The notes under the pieces: model-generated
What the model saw: only the letters and a program-made list of their open reading frames with translations
Told to the model about the DNA's origin: nothing
Databases searched by the model: none
NCBI GenBank assembly: GCA_902564245.1
Contig: CACFAF010000003.1
Span: 1 to 64,000 of the forward strand
Origin: an uncultured Pelagibacteraceae bacterium
Lineage (GTDB): Bacteria > Pseudomonadota > Alphaproteobacteria > Pelagibacterales > Pelagibacteraceae
Reading direction: 5' to 3'
DNA: 64,000 nucleotides
Made by a program: the position numbers and the translations under genes
Shown: piece by piece, positions 1-9,829 of the stretch
How the letters are laid out: the number at the start of each line of letters is the position of its first letter
How positions within the stretch are numbered: position 1 is the first letter of the stretch

Positions 1-2
1 CA

Positions 3-1049
3 AGAATAGAAATTAAACATCCAAGTCTAAATTATAACTTAATTAGAAATGGTAGTATTGGCCTAGCAGAAAGTTATATGCAGGGCTATTTTGAAACTGA
101 TAATCTTTCAAATTTAATTGAGATTACAGCAAAAAATATAAAGTTAATTTATAAGTTTTCTGGAATTTTGGATTTTTCAGCAATAAATTTTGTGAAAAAT
201 AGAATTATTAAGAATACCAAAAAAAGAAGTAAAGAAAATATTGCTAAACACTATGATCTTGGAAACGATTTCTTTTCCATGTGGCTTGATGAAACTTTAA
301 CTTATTCAAGTGCAATATTTGCAAATGATGAGCAAACTTTATCTGAGGCTCAAAATAATAAATATCAAAAATTAATTGACCTTTTGAAACCTAGAGATAA
401 CAGTAAAGTCTTAGAGATAGGTTGTGGATGGGGAGGATTTGCAGAGTATTTAGGTAAAAATTACAATGTTAAATTAGATTGTATTACAATATCTAAAAAA
501 CAATATGAATTTGCTAAAGAGAGAATTTATAAAGCAAGTCTAAATGAAAAAGTTGATATTCAGATAAAGGATTACAGAGATTTAAAAGGTAAATATGATT
601 CTATAGCATCAATTGAAATGATTGAAGCAGTGGGTCAGAATTATTTACAAAGCTATTTTAATACAATTAAAAAAAATCTTTCTATTCATGGCAATGCTGG
701 AATTCAAGCAATTACTATTCATGATAGTTTGTTTGATAGATATAAAAATAAACAAGACTTTATTCAAAAATATATTTTTCCTGGTGGATTTTTACCTTCA
801 AAAAAAAGTTTGTATAAATATGCAGATAACAATGGATTAAAATTTAATGAATATAATTCATACTCTAAACACTATTCAGACACTTTAATAATTTGGAGAG
901 AAGAATTTATTAAAAAATGGGATATAATTAAAAAACAAGGATTTGATTTAAACTTTAAAAAAATGTGGGAATTTTATTTATCCTACTGTGAAGCAGGCTT
1001 TAAATCAAAAAATATAGATTTAGTACAATTCTCTCTATGCAACAAATAA
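3..1049 (+). CDS. Cyclopropane-fatty-acyl-phospholipid synthase-like SAM methyltransferase (5' partial, open at window edge)
   Basis: Frame stays open upstream of the ORF-track ATG at 78 (RIEIKHPSLNYNLIRNGSIGLAESYM...). Motifs: NIAKHYDLGNDFFSMWLDETLTYSSAIF, VLEIGCGWGGFAEYLG. Confidence 0.9.
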   Translation, partial: RIEIKHPSLNYNLIRNGSIGLAESYMQGYFETDNLSNLIEITAKNIKLIYKFSGILDFSAINFVKNRIIKNTKKRSKENIAKHYDLGNDFFSMWLDETLTYSSAIFANDEQTLSEAQNNKYQKLIDLLKPRDNSKVLEIGCGWGGFAEYLGKNYNVKLDCITISKKQYEFAKERIYKASLNEKVDIQIKDYRDLKGKYDSIASIEMIEAVGQNYLQSYFNTIKKNLSIHGNAGIQAITIHDSLFDRYKNKQDFIQKYIFPGGFLPSKKSLYKYADNNGLKFNEYNSYSKHYSDTLIIWREEFIKKWDIIKKQGFDLNFKKMWEFYLSYCEAGFKSKNIDLVQFSLCNK

Positions 1050-1582
1050 AAAAAATTAAATTTATATTTGCATTAATTGCAACAATTTTATTAACTAACT
1101 GTTCAGGAAATAATATGAAACCAATAGATTTTAAAGATAAAAAACCAAGATTAATTATAGAGGAATACCTTTCTGGAAATGTAAAAGCCTGGGGAATTTT
1201 ACAAAATAGATCAGGAAAAGTAACTAGACAATTTTCTGCTGATCTAAATGGAAAGTGGGATGGTAAACAATTAATTTTAGATGAAAAGTTTATTTGGAAC
1301 GATGGTGAAATTCAAAAAAGACAATGGAAAATTGATAAAATTGATGAACATAATTATGAAGGTACAGCAGGAGATGTAGTTGGTAAAGCAAGAGGTTATT
1401 CTTATGGTCCAACATTTAAATTTGAGTATGTTTTATTAGTACCAGTAAAAGGTAAAGAAATGAAAATTACTTTTGATGACTGGATATTTATGCAAGATGA
1501 AAGAGTTGCAATTAATAGAGCAACAATGACAAAATTTGGTATAAAAGTTGCTGAGCTTACGGTTATGTTTGTTAAAGATTAA
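1037..1582 (+). CDS. DUF3833 family lipoprotein
   Basis: Lipobox-like LLTNCSG; DUF3833-like body (FSADLNGKWDGKQLILDEKFIWNDGEIQKRQWKI); follows the cfa-like gene with a short overlap. Confidence 0.8.
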   Translation: MQQIKKIKFIFALIATILLTNCSGNNMKPIDFKDKKPRLIIEEYLSGNVKAWGILQNRSGKVTRQFSADLNGKWDGKQLILDEKFIWNDGEIQKRQWKIDKIDEHNYEGTAGDVVGKARGYSYGPTFKFEYVLLVPVKGKEMKITFDDWIFMQDERVAINRATMTKFGIKVAELTVMFVKD

Positions 1583-2340
1583 TATTTAATTTTTTTCATT
1601 CCTTTTTCAAGCAATCTAAAATAGACAATATTTGGAAGTATTCTTAAAAATTTCATAAAAAATGTGAAAGCTTTAGGGAAATGAATTTCAAAACTATTTT
1701 TCTTTATTAATCCATTATATATTTGTTCAGCTGCAAATTCTGGCGATTTAATCATTGGCATTGGAAAATCATTTTGATCTGTCATTGGAGTCTTTATGAA
1801 ACCTGGACTTATTAAAGAAACTCTCACATTTTTTCTTTTCATTTCAAAATATAAGCTTTCAGTGAAGCTTGTTAATGCAGATTTTGATGCACAATATGCT
1901 CCTGCTGCAGGTAATCCTCTGTATCCAGCTACAGAAGAAACAATAGATATTTGACCACTCTCTTTAGAATTATAATATTCATAGATAGAATTTATAGAGT
2001 TCATTACTCCAAAATAATTTACCTCCATAATTTTTCTAATTTTATCTAAATTAAATTTTTTTTCTGACTTTGGATCATGTATTCCAGTACTAAAAACACA
2101 TATTTCAATATTCTTAAACTTTTGTAAAATATTTTCAAAAACATTTTTGCATTGATCTATATCGGTAACATCTAGGGGAAAAGGATGAATATTCCTATTT
2201 TCTTCGTTTAATTCATTTAATAAATTTTCTCTCCTTGCGGAAGCTGCAACTATCCAATCATTTTTTGCAAATTTTAACGCTAAAGCCTTTCCAATTCCCG
2301 TACTCGCTCCAGTTATCCAAATAACTTTTTTATCTTCCAT
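1579..2340 (-). CDS. Short-chain dehydrogenase/reductase
   Basis: TGASTGIG cofactor motif, SSVAGYRGLPAAGAYCASKSAL (YxxxK). Confidence 0.9.
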   Translation of the reverse strand: MEDKKVIWITGASTGIGKALALKFAKNDWIVAASARRENLLNELNEENRNIHPFPLDVTDIDQCKNVFENILQKFKNIEICVFSTGIHDPKSEKKFNLDKIRKIMEVNYFGVMNSINSIYEYYNSKESGQISIVSSVAGYRGLPAAGAYCASKSALTSFTESLYFEMKRKNVRVSLISPGFIKTPMTDQNDFPMPMIKSPEFAAEQIYNGLIKKNSFEIHFPKAFTFFMKFLRILPNIVYFRLLEKGMKKIKY

Positions 2341-2361
2341 TAACTAATATATAATACGATT

Positions 2362-2829
2362 ATGTTAAAAAACAAATTTTTATCTTTCTTACTATTTGTA
2401 CTAATAACTTATTCGGCATCTGTAATTGGTGGAATGGCTACTATTGGTTTTAAAGAACCCTGGTACTCATTATTAATCAAACCTTCTTTCAGTCCTCCAG
2501 ATTGGATTTTTGCACCTGTTTGGACCACACTTTACTTGATGATGGCTACTGCAATTTGGATTTTTTGGCATAGCAAGGGAAAGGATATGAGTACAATTTA
2601 TATTTACTTTATTCATTTAATAATAAATACAACCTGGAGTGTCGTTTTTTTTGTTTTTCATAATATTTTTTTTTCATTAGTTATTCTTATAATTCTAATT
2701 TTATTAATATTAATTCTTATTATTAGATTTAGACGTGCCAATGTTATTAGTTATTATTTAATGATTCCTTATTTACTTTGGTGTGGCTTTGCATTAATCC
2801 TAAATATAAGTTTATTAATATTAAATTGA
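2362..2829 (+). CDS. TspO/MBR family tryptophan-rich sensory protein
   Basis: GGMATIGFKEPWYSLLIKPSFSPPDWIFAPVWTTLYLMMATAIW is the typical TspO loop/helix region. Confidence 0.9.
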   Translation: MLKNKFLSFLLFVLITYSASVIGGMATIGFKEPWYSLLIKPSFSPPDWIFAPVWTTLYLMMATAIWIFWHSKGKDMSTIYIYFIHLIINTTWSVVFFVFHNIFFSLVILIILILLILILIIRFRRANVISYYLMIPYLLWCGFALILNISLLILN

Positions 2830-2831
2830 TT

Positions 2832-3935
2832 ATGGATGATGTAGTAATTATTGGCGGTGGAATAATAGGAGCTGCTAGTGCATATTTTTTGTCTAAAGAA
2901 GGAAGAAAAGTAAAAGTTATAGAAAGAGATCCAACATACAAAAATGCATCTTTCCCCTTATCACTTGGTGGTTTTAGAAGACAATTTTTTCAAAAAGAGA
3001 ATATTTTGCTTGGAAAATTTGCTAGAGAATTTATTTATCAAATACCAGAATTACTAAAAACTGATAAAAATCCTAATCCTACTGCAAGTATGGTTCCAAA
3101 TGGATATTTGTTAATGTTTGGGCCTGAACATGCTGAAGAACAATATAGGGCATTAGAAAATCATAAAGCTTGTGAAGCAGGAACAAAAAATATTAAAGGT
3201 TCTGAATTAACAAAAATATTTCCGTATATTAACAATGAAGGAATTGAAACAGCAACTTTCACAGATAATAAAAGTGAAGGCTGGATTGATCCATTTATGT
3301 TTCATAGTGCTTTAAAAAGTAAGGCCATTGAACTGGGAGCAGAGTTCATTAAAGGCGAAGTAAAAAGCATTTCAGAAATAAAAGCTAAAACTATTATTTC
3401 AGCAGCTGGGTGTTGGACAAAAGAATTGCTAGATGATATTCCAGTAGTTCCACAAAAACATACTGTATTTAGGGTTAAGTGCCCAAAACATATTCCTGAA
3501 ATGCCTTTAACCGGAGATTTGACAACAGGTGTTTATTGGAGGCCAGAGGGAAAAGAATATTTAGCCGGATCACCTCATTCTGTATTTGATGCAACAGATT
3601 TGGAACCAGCATGGAATGATTTCGAAGAGCTAGTTTGGCCAGCTCTTGCAAAAAGAATTCCTGCGTTTGAGGAATTAAAATTAACTGGTGGATGGGCAGG
3701 ATATTATGATTGTAATAAATTGGATAATAATGCTGTTGTTGGTAAGCACCCTAAATATGAAAACGTTTATTTAGCATCAGGTTTTACTGGTAGAGGATTA
3801 ATGCAAGCTCCAGGAATAGGCAGAGCATTAACTGAATTAATTACAACTGGATCATATCAAACAATTGATATTAGTGATTTTGCTGTTGAAAGAGTTTTAG
3901 ATAATAAGGTTAGGCCTGAACCTTACGTTTTATAA
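2832..3935 (+). CDS. FAD-dependent oxidoreductase (DAO / sarcosine-oxidase-like)
   Basis: MDDVVIIGGGIIGAASAYFLSKEGRKVKVIER Rossmann motif; start placed at ATG 2832, 2 nt after the tspO stop. Confidence 0.85.
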   Translation: MDDVVIIGGGIIGAASAYFLSKEGRKVKVIERDPTYKNASFPLSLGGFRRQFFQKENILLGKFAREFIYQIPELLKTDKNPNPTASMVPNGYLLMFGPEHAEEQYRALENHKACEAGTKNIKGSELTKIFPYINNEGIETATFTDNKSEGWIDPFMFHSALKSKAIELGAEFIKGEVKSISEIKAKTIISAAGCWTKELLDDIPVVPQKHTVFRVKCPKHIPEMPLTGDLTTGVYWRPEGKEYLAGSPHSVFDATDLEPAWNDFEELVWPALAKRIPAFEELKLTGGWAGYYDCNKLDNNAVVGKHPKYENVYLASGFTGRGLMQAPGIGRALTELITTGSYQTIDISDFAVERVLDNKVRPEPYVL

Positions 3936-3940
3936 TATTA

Positions 3941-5392
3941 TTAAGTACCGCAAAAAGTTTTATATTTTTTATCACTAACTGGAGCAGGGGACTGATAATC
4001 AATATTTTCTTTTGTTTTTTCATATGGTTTTTCTAATACATTAATTAATTTTTTTAATGGAGATAAATCATTTTTATTTGCAGATTCTAATACTTCTTCA
4101 ACTTTATGGTTTCTTGGAACAACTAAAGGATTAACTGACTTCATTAAACTTAAATACTTTTCAGGCGTATTATTATTCAGCTTTAATCTTTCCTTCCATT
4201 TTTCTTTCCATGTAAGAAAGTTTTCATCATTATAGATTTTATTGTGTTGAAAATTTTCATCCATTAAAAAACAAAATGTATTTGTATAGTCAGCTTTATT
4301 TTTGTGCATCCAAGTTAATAAATCTATTATTAAAACTTGATCTTTTTGATCTTTACCAAATAAACCCAATTTATCTCTCATCATATTAATCCATTTAGTC
4401 TCATAACTTTTGTCAAAACTATTTATTGTTTCAGTAGCAATCTCAATAGCTTTATCTTTTTTTGGATCAATAAGAGGTATTAAACATTCCGCAAATCTTG
4501 CTAAGTTCCATTTAGTGATACTAGGTTGATTAAAATAAGCGTATCTACCTAATTCATCTATAGAACTAAAAACAGTTTGTGGATCATAAGTATCCATAAA
4601 GGCACATGGGCCATAATCAATTGTTTCACCGGAGATAGACATGTTGTCTGTGTTCATAACGCCATGGATAAAACCAACTCGCATCCAATTAACCACCAAG
4701 TCAATTTGAAGTTCAATTAAAACTTTTAATAAATCTAGTGCTTTATTTTTAGATTTTTTAATATTCGGATAATGACGATTTATTGTATAATCAACTAAAG
4801 TTCTTAGTTCGCTTTCATTATTTCTCATAGCAACATATTGAAATGTTCCAACTCTTAAATGACTAGAAGCAACTCTGGTTAGTATGGCGCCTTGTAATAT
4901 ATTTTCTCGTATCACATCTTCGCCAGTTTTAACTACCGCCATACTTCTTGTTGTTGGTATATTTAATGAATGCATTGCTTCACTAATTATATATTCTCTT
5001 AACATTGGCCCTAGTGCAGCTCTTCCATCACCATTTCTTGAGAAAGGTGTTTGTCCCGATCCTTTAAATTGAATGTCAAATCTTTCATTATTTTTAGATA
5101 CATGTTCTCCCATCAAAACTGCTCTACCATCTCCCAGCATTGTAAAATGACCAAACTGATGACCCGCATAAGCTTGCGCAATAGATTTAGATCCTTCGGG
5201 TAATGAATTTCCTGAAAATAAATTTGATAATTCTTTTTTACTAATCAAAGAAAAATTTAGTCCTAATTGTTTCGCCAAATTATCATTTAAAATAATTAAT
5301 TCTGGTGATTTAACTGGAATAGGAGATGTATTAGAAATAAAAGGATCAGGTAACTTTGAATAAGTATTATCAAAGCGCCAACCAATGGTCAT
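3941..5392 (-). CDS. selO: Protein adenylyltransferase SelO (YdiU/UPF0061)
   Basis: AYAGHQFGHFTMLGDGRAVLMGE, DIQFKGSGQTPFSRNGDGRAALGPMLREYIISEAM, GFIHGVMNTDNMSISGETIDYGPCAFMD; C-terminal ...FCGT. Confidence 0.93.
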   Translation of the reverse strand: MTIGWRFDNTYSKLPDPFISNTSPIPVKSPELIILNDNLAKQLGLNFSLISKKELSNLFSGNSLPEGSKSIAQAYAGHQFGHFTMLGDGRAVLMGEHVSKNNERFDIQFKGSGQTPFSRNGDGRAALGPMLREYIISEAMHSLNIPTTRSMAVVKTGEDVIRENILQGAILTRVASSHLRVGTFQYVAMRNNESELRTLVDYTINRHYPNIKKSKNKALDLLKVLIELQIDLVVNWMRVGFIHGVMNTDNMSISGETIDYGPCAFMDTYDPQTVFSSIDELGRYAYFNQPSITKWNLARFAECLIPLIDPKKDKAIEIATETINSFDKSYETKWINMMRDKLGLFGKDQKDQVLIIDLLTWMHKNKADYTNTFCFLMDENFQHNKIYNDENFLTWKEKWKERLKLNNNTPEKYLSLMKSVNPLVVPRNHKVEEVLESANKNDLSPLKKLINVLEKPYEKTKENIDYQSPAPVSDKKYKTFCGT

Positions 5393-5398
5393 TTTAAA

Positions 5399-8167
5399 TT
5401 AGCTTACTTCTGCTTGGTTTTCTTTTGGTTTAACTTCGGTTTTAAATTGATTAGATATTTTTTGGACTTCTACAGATGAAACTTTATATTCAGCACACAT
5501 AGTTTCTTCATCTTTACCATGTCCAGTCACCATGTTAACCATGTGTTCAGGAAAATGAAATGTTGTAAAAACAATTCCTTCTTTAACTTTATCAGTTACT
5601 TCTACTTTTAAAGCTACTTCACCACGGCCAGAATAAAGTCTACCAATATCACCAGTATTTAAATCTCTTTTCTTAGCATCTTTAGGATGTATTAATAATA
5701 CATCTTCAGAAACAATATTAATATTACTAGTACGTCTCGTCATTGTAGCAGCATTATAATGCTGAAGAACTCTACTTGTAGTTAGAATTAGCGGATAATC
5801 TTTTTGATTAGTTTCAATTTCAGTGGACTCTTTAAAATCAAAACTCTTTAGCCTACCTTTTCCAAGTTTAAATGTTTCTTTATGTAAAATTTGAGTATCA
5901 GTACCATCTTCTTGTACAGGCCATTGTAAACCAAATTTTCCTAGTCTTTCTCTTGTTACTCCTTTAAAGAATGGGACAACGTCTGCTATTTCAGCCAATA
6001 CTTGATCAGCATCGTAAGTTGGCTGGTTAAATCCTAATTTTTGCATCATATCAGTTACAATAACACCATCTGGCTTTGTTCCTGGTAGTGGCGCAACTGC
6101 TTTATTAACTCTTTGAATTCTTCTTTCAGTATTGGTGAATGTTCCATCTTTTTCTAAGAAAGTTGTTCCTGGTAATACTACAGTTGCAAGTTTTGCAGTT
6201 TCACTCATAAAAATTTCTTGAACTACTAATAACTCAAGAGAATTCATGGCATCCACTACATGAGCACTATTCGGGTCTGTTTGCACAATGTCTTCTCCAA
6301 TTATCCAAACCGCTTTAACTTCTTTGTTGATAGCTGCATCAAACATCTGAGGAATTTTTAACCCAGCTTTTGTTGGATGAACTACTCCGTATTTTTCCGT
6401 ATAAAAATTTTGATTTTTTTTATCTGAAACTTCAAAATATCCTGCTCCCTGGTGAGGTTGACATCCCATATCAGCTGCACCCTGTACATTATTTTGTCCT
6501 CTTAAAGGGTTAACTCCAACTCCTTTTCTTCCAATATTTCCAGTTATCATTGCAAGGTCAGCAATTAACATTACAGTTTTAGACCCTTGTTCTTGTTCAG
6601 TAACACCAAGACCATGAAACTCCATTGAATTATTCGCTGTAGCATAAGCAATAGCTGCCTCCTTAACCATTTGTTTATCTACACCCGCAACTTTTGCTAG
6701 TTGATCAATATCCTGTCTTTCAATTTCTTTTAAAAAATTATCAAAACCTTCAGTTCTGTCTCTAACGAAGTCTTTATCATAAAGTTTTGATTTTATAATA
6801 AAATGCAACATCATATTTAATACAGCCACATTCGTTCCAGGTCTTAACTTAATATGATAATCAGCAAGTTTGGCAAGTTCAGTGGTAATAGGATCTAATA
6901 CTATTAATTTTTTACCCTTCATTACTTGTTGTTTGATTTTTGCACCAGTTACTGGGTGGGCATTTGTCGGATTAGCACCAATAACCATAAATAAATCTGC
7001 ATGGTAAATATCTTCTGTAGAATTTGTTGCCGCTCCAGTACCAAAAGTTTGTTGCATTCCCCATGCGGTAGGTGAGTGACAAATTCTTGCACAACAATCA
7101 ATATTATTAGTTCCAACTGCTGCTCTAATCATTTTTTGAAAAACATAGTTTTCTTCATTAGTACATCTAGCTGAAGAAATACCAGCAACCGCGTCAGGAC
7201 CATTTGCTTTTACAATTCTATTTAATTCTTTTTTAATAAAATCATATGCTTCATCCCATGATGCCTCTTCAAATTTGCCATTTCTTTTAATTAATGGAGT
7301 TTTTAATCTATCTGGGTGATCATAAAAACCAAATGCATATCTACCTTTAATACATGTGTGTCCTGCATTTACTTCCGTTTCTTTTGGAGTATCTATTGCA
7401 ATAACTTTATTATCTTTTATGGAAGCTTCTAAGTTACAACCAACACCACAATAAGAACATGTAGTTCTTACTTTTTCATCAACAGCAGTTGATTTTGACT
7501 GAAATACATCAGATATAGCATCTGTTGGGCATGTATGAGCACATGCACCACATGATACACAAGATGAATCTCCAAACAACATATCGTTATCTGTTGTAAT
7601 TCTAGATTCAAATCCCCTACCACTCATAGTTAAAACAAATGAACCTTGAATTTCATCACAAGCTCTTACGCACCTTCCACAATTAATACAATTATCTAGG
7701 TTCATTCTCATATAATCATGAGAAGTATCTCTTGGAATACCTTTATGTTGTTTTGGACTATTGTATCTATGATCAGATATACCCAAGTCGTTAGCAACAT
7801 CTTGAAGTTCACAATTATTATTTACTTCACAAGTACCACATTCCATTGGGTGATCTGTTAAAACTAATTCTACAATATTTTTTCTTAAATCCTTTAAGTT
7901 TTCATTATTGGTAAAAATATGTTGATTTTCACCAACAGGAGTATGACAAGATGCTACAACTTTTGTTGGACCATCTTTTTCCAAAGCAACTTCAACTGAG
8001 CAGACTCGACAAGCACCATAAGGGGCAAGATTAGGGTCGTCGCATAAAGTTGGTACTTTTTTTTCTCCAAGATAACTTTTTACAAATTTTAAAATAGAAG
8101 TATGTTTAGAACCAATTTCATATGGTTTACCATCTATATATGCAATTTTTCTTTTTTCTGAGCTCAT
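5399..8167 (-). CDS. fdsA: NAD-dependent formate dehydrogenase alpha subunit (molybdopterin; Cys form)
   Basis: N-terminal NuoG-like Fe-S domain (CDDPNLAPYGACRVC), ferredoxin motifs, CSYCGVGCNLE, CCARICHSPTAWG with Cys at the Mo-ligand position. Confidence 0.92.
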   Translation of the reverse strand: MSSEKRKIAYIDGKPYEIGSKHTSILKFVKSYLGEKKVPTLCDDPNLAPYGACRVCSVEVALEKDGPTKVVASCHTPVGENQHIFTNNENLKDLRKNIVELVLTDHPMECGTCEVNNNCELQDVANDLGISDHRYNSPKQHKGIPRDTSHDYMRMNLDNCINCGRCVRACDEIQGSFVLTMSGRGFESRITTDNDMLFGDSSCVSCGACAHTCPTDAISDVFQSKSTAVDEKVRTTCSYCGVGCNLEASIKDNKVIAIDTPKETEVNAGHTCIKGRYAFGFYDHPDRLKTPLIKRNGKFEEASWDEAYDFIKKELNRIVKANGPDAVAGISSARCTNEENYVFQKMIRAAVGTNNIDCCARICHSPTAWGMQQTFGTGAATNSTEDIYHADLFMVIGANPTNAHPVTGAKIKQQVMKGKKLIVLDPITTELAKLADYHIKLRPGTNVAVLNMMLHFIIKSKLYDKDFVRDRTEGFDNFLKEIERQDIDQLAKVAGVDKQMVKEAAIAYATANNSMEFHGLGVTEQEQGSKTVMLIADLAMITGNIGRKGVGVNPLRGQNNVQGAADMGCQPHQGAGYFEVSDKKNQNFYTEKYGVVHPTKAGLKIPQMFDAAINKEVKAVWIIGEDIVQTDPNSAHVVDAMNSLELLVVQEIFMSETAKLATVVLPGTTFLEKDGTFTNTERRIQRVNKAVAPLPGTKPDGVIVTDMMQKLGFNQPTYDADQVLAEIADVVPFFKGVTRERLGKFGLQWPVQEDGTDTQILHKETFKLGKGRLKSFDFKESTEIETNQKDYPLILTTSRVLQHYNAATMTRRTSNINIVSEDVLLIHPKDAKKRDLNTGDIGRLYSGRGEVALKVEVTDKVKEGIVFTTFHFPEHMVNMVTGHGKDEETMCAEYKVSSVEVQKISNQFKTEVKPKENQAEVS

Positions 8168-9825
8168 TAATTTTCTTTTATCATATCATTTTTCATTTCA
8201 TCTCCAAAATACTTTAGTATATTCATTATAGGAGTAGGTATTGCACCACATAAGGCGCATAAACAACCTTTTTTCATTGTTACTAACAATTCATTAAGTA
8301 GTTTTAGGGGGATTTTGGATGTTTTATTTTTTAATTGATCAAACATCTCTTTTCCTCTGTAAGAACCGAGTCTTCCAGGAAAACATTTTCCACATGATTC
8401 TTCTGCAGTAAATTCAAATAAATGATGAATATAATCAACCATAGGAAAATCTTTTGGTATACTTACTATGCTTGCATGCCCCAACATAAAACCAGCTGCT
8501 GTAAATTCCTGAAAATCAAGGTTTAATTTTTCAACTTCTTTTATAGGTATCACTCCTCCCAAAGGTCCTCCAACTTGCAAAGCTTTTATGGGTTCTTTAA
8601 ATCCTCCACCTATATCATGTAAAACTTTTTTCATTGGTGTTCCCATTTCAATTTCATAAACACCTGGATTATTAAAAAAACTGTCAAGACAAACTAACTT
8701 TGTACCAGCTGATTTTTTATTTCCTATGGCAGAAAATTTTTCAGATCCATTTATTAGAATTCCAGTTGTTGCTGCAAGAGTTTCCACATTATTAACAACA
8801 GTAGGTTTTTTATACAATCCTTCGGTAACAGGGAAGGGAGGCCTGACATCAACTTCAGCTCTTCTACCTTCTATAGACGCGATTAATGCAGTTTCCTCTC
8901 CACATATATATGCTCCTTGACCGATACATATATTTAAATCAAAAGAAAATTTTGTTCCAAGAATATTATTTCCAAGCATGCCTTCATTTTTTAATAAGTT
9001 AATTGAAGCATTTAAAGCTTCAATTGATTTAGGATACTCGCCCCTTATATATAAAACTCCTTCATCACTTCCAATAACATAGCCACAAATAATCATGCCA
9101 AATATTACCTTTAAAGGTTGGTCTTCTAGCAAATATCTATCTGAATAAGCTCCAGAATCACCTTCATCTGCATTGCAAATAACATATTTTTTTTCTGATT
9201 TTGCTTTACTACAAAAGTCCCATTTCATTCCAGTTGGAAAACCAGCGCCACCTCTACCAGTTAAATTTGAATCTAAAAGAGATTTAATTATTTCTTGTTT
9301 GTCAGTATTTATAAATTTTACTAAATGTTTTTTAAACTTATCAAGATCTGAAGTCTCATCATCCATTAAAAAACTTGTTGAAGCAAAGCTCTTTGAAAAA
9401 AATTTTTCTTGCTCTAAATCTTTACCTTTAATTATATCATCAATTTTATTTATGTCATTTCCAGCATAGTTTTGCCCATTATAATGGAAAGCATTATTTT
9501 CATAGCAATATCCTAAACAAAACATTTCACCAACTTTATCTTCGCCAAGTTTATCTTTTAATTTTTTCTTTAATGGTTCTTGTGTTCCCGCACACATACA
9601 TGCACTTCCATTACAAACAAAAGCTTTTTTCTCTCTATGCGCAGGTCTTAAAAATTCATAGAAACTCTCAGCCCCATGTAAAGTAGAAACTCCTACATGA
9701 TATTTATCTGCAATCTCTTTCATTCCCTCACCATTTTTGGAATTTAAAGACCTTTCAGATAATTTTTGAAATAAATTATCTTTTAAACCTATTCTTCCAG
9801 ACAATTTGCTTATATTTTTTGACAT
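8167..9825 (-). CDS. fdsB: NAD-dependent formate dehydrogenase, fused gamma (NuoE-like) + beta (NuoF-like) subunits
   Basis: N-terminal NuoE-type cysteines CNGSAC...CLGYC; NuoF-type GRGGAGFPTGMKW, CNADEGDSGAY, ESCGKCFPGR...CLCALCG. Confidence 0.9.
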   Translation of the reverse strand: MSKNISKLSGRIGLKDNLFQKLSERSLNSKNGEGMKEIADKYHVGVSTLHGAESFYEFLRPAHREKKAFVCNGSACMCAGTQEPLKKKLKDKLGEDKVGEMFCLGYCYENNAFHYNGQNYAGNDINKIDDIIKGKDLEQEKFFSKSFASTSFLMDDETSDLDKFKKHLVKFINTDKQEIIKSLLDSNLTGRGGAGFPTGMKWDFCSKAKSEKKYVICNADEGDSGAYSDRYLLEDQPLKVIFGMIICGYVIGSDEGVLYIRGEYPKSIEALNASINLLKNEGMLGNNILGTKFSFDLNICIGQGAYICGEETALIASIEGRRAEVDVRPPFPVTEGLYKKPTVVNNVETLAATTGILINGSEKFSAIGNKKSAGTKLVCLDSFFNNPGVYEIEMGTPMKKVLHDIGGGFKEPIKALQVGGPLGGVIPIKEVEKLNLDFQEFTAAGFMLGHASIVSIPKDFPMVDYIHHLFEFTAEESCGKCFPGRLGSYRGKEMFDQLKNKTSKIPLKLLNELLVTMKKGCLCALCGAIPTPIMNILKYFGDEMKNDMIKEN

Positions 9826-9829
9826 ATAA

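Noticed and set aside
622-840. 72-aa plus-strand ORF inside the cfa-like gene
   Set aside because: Out-of-frame shadow ORF entirely within a well-supported CDS; no recognisable domain.
9173-9469. 98-aa plus-strand ORF
   Set aside because: Antisense to the conserved fdsGB fusion; no independent coding evidence.
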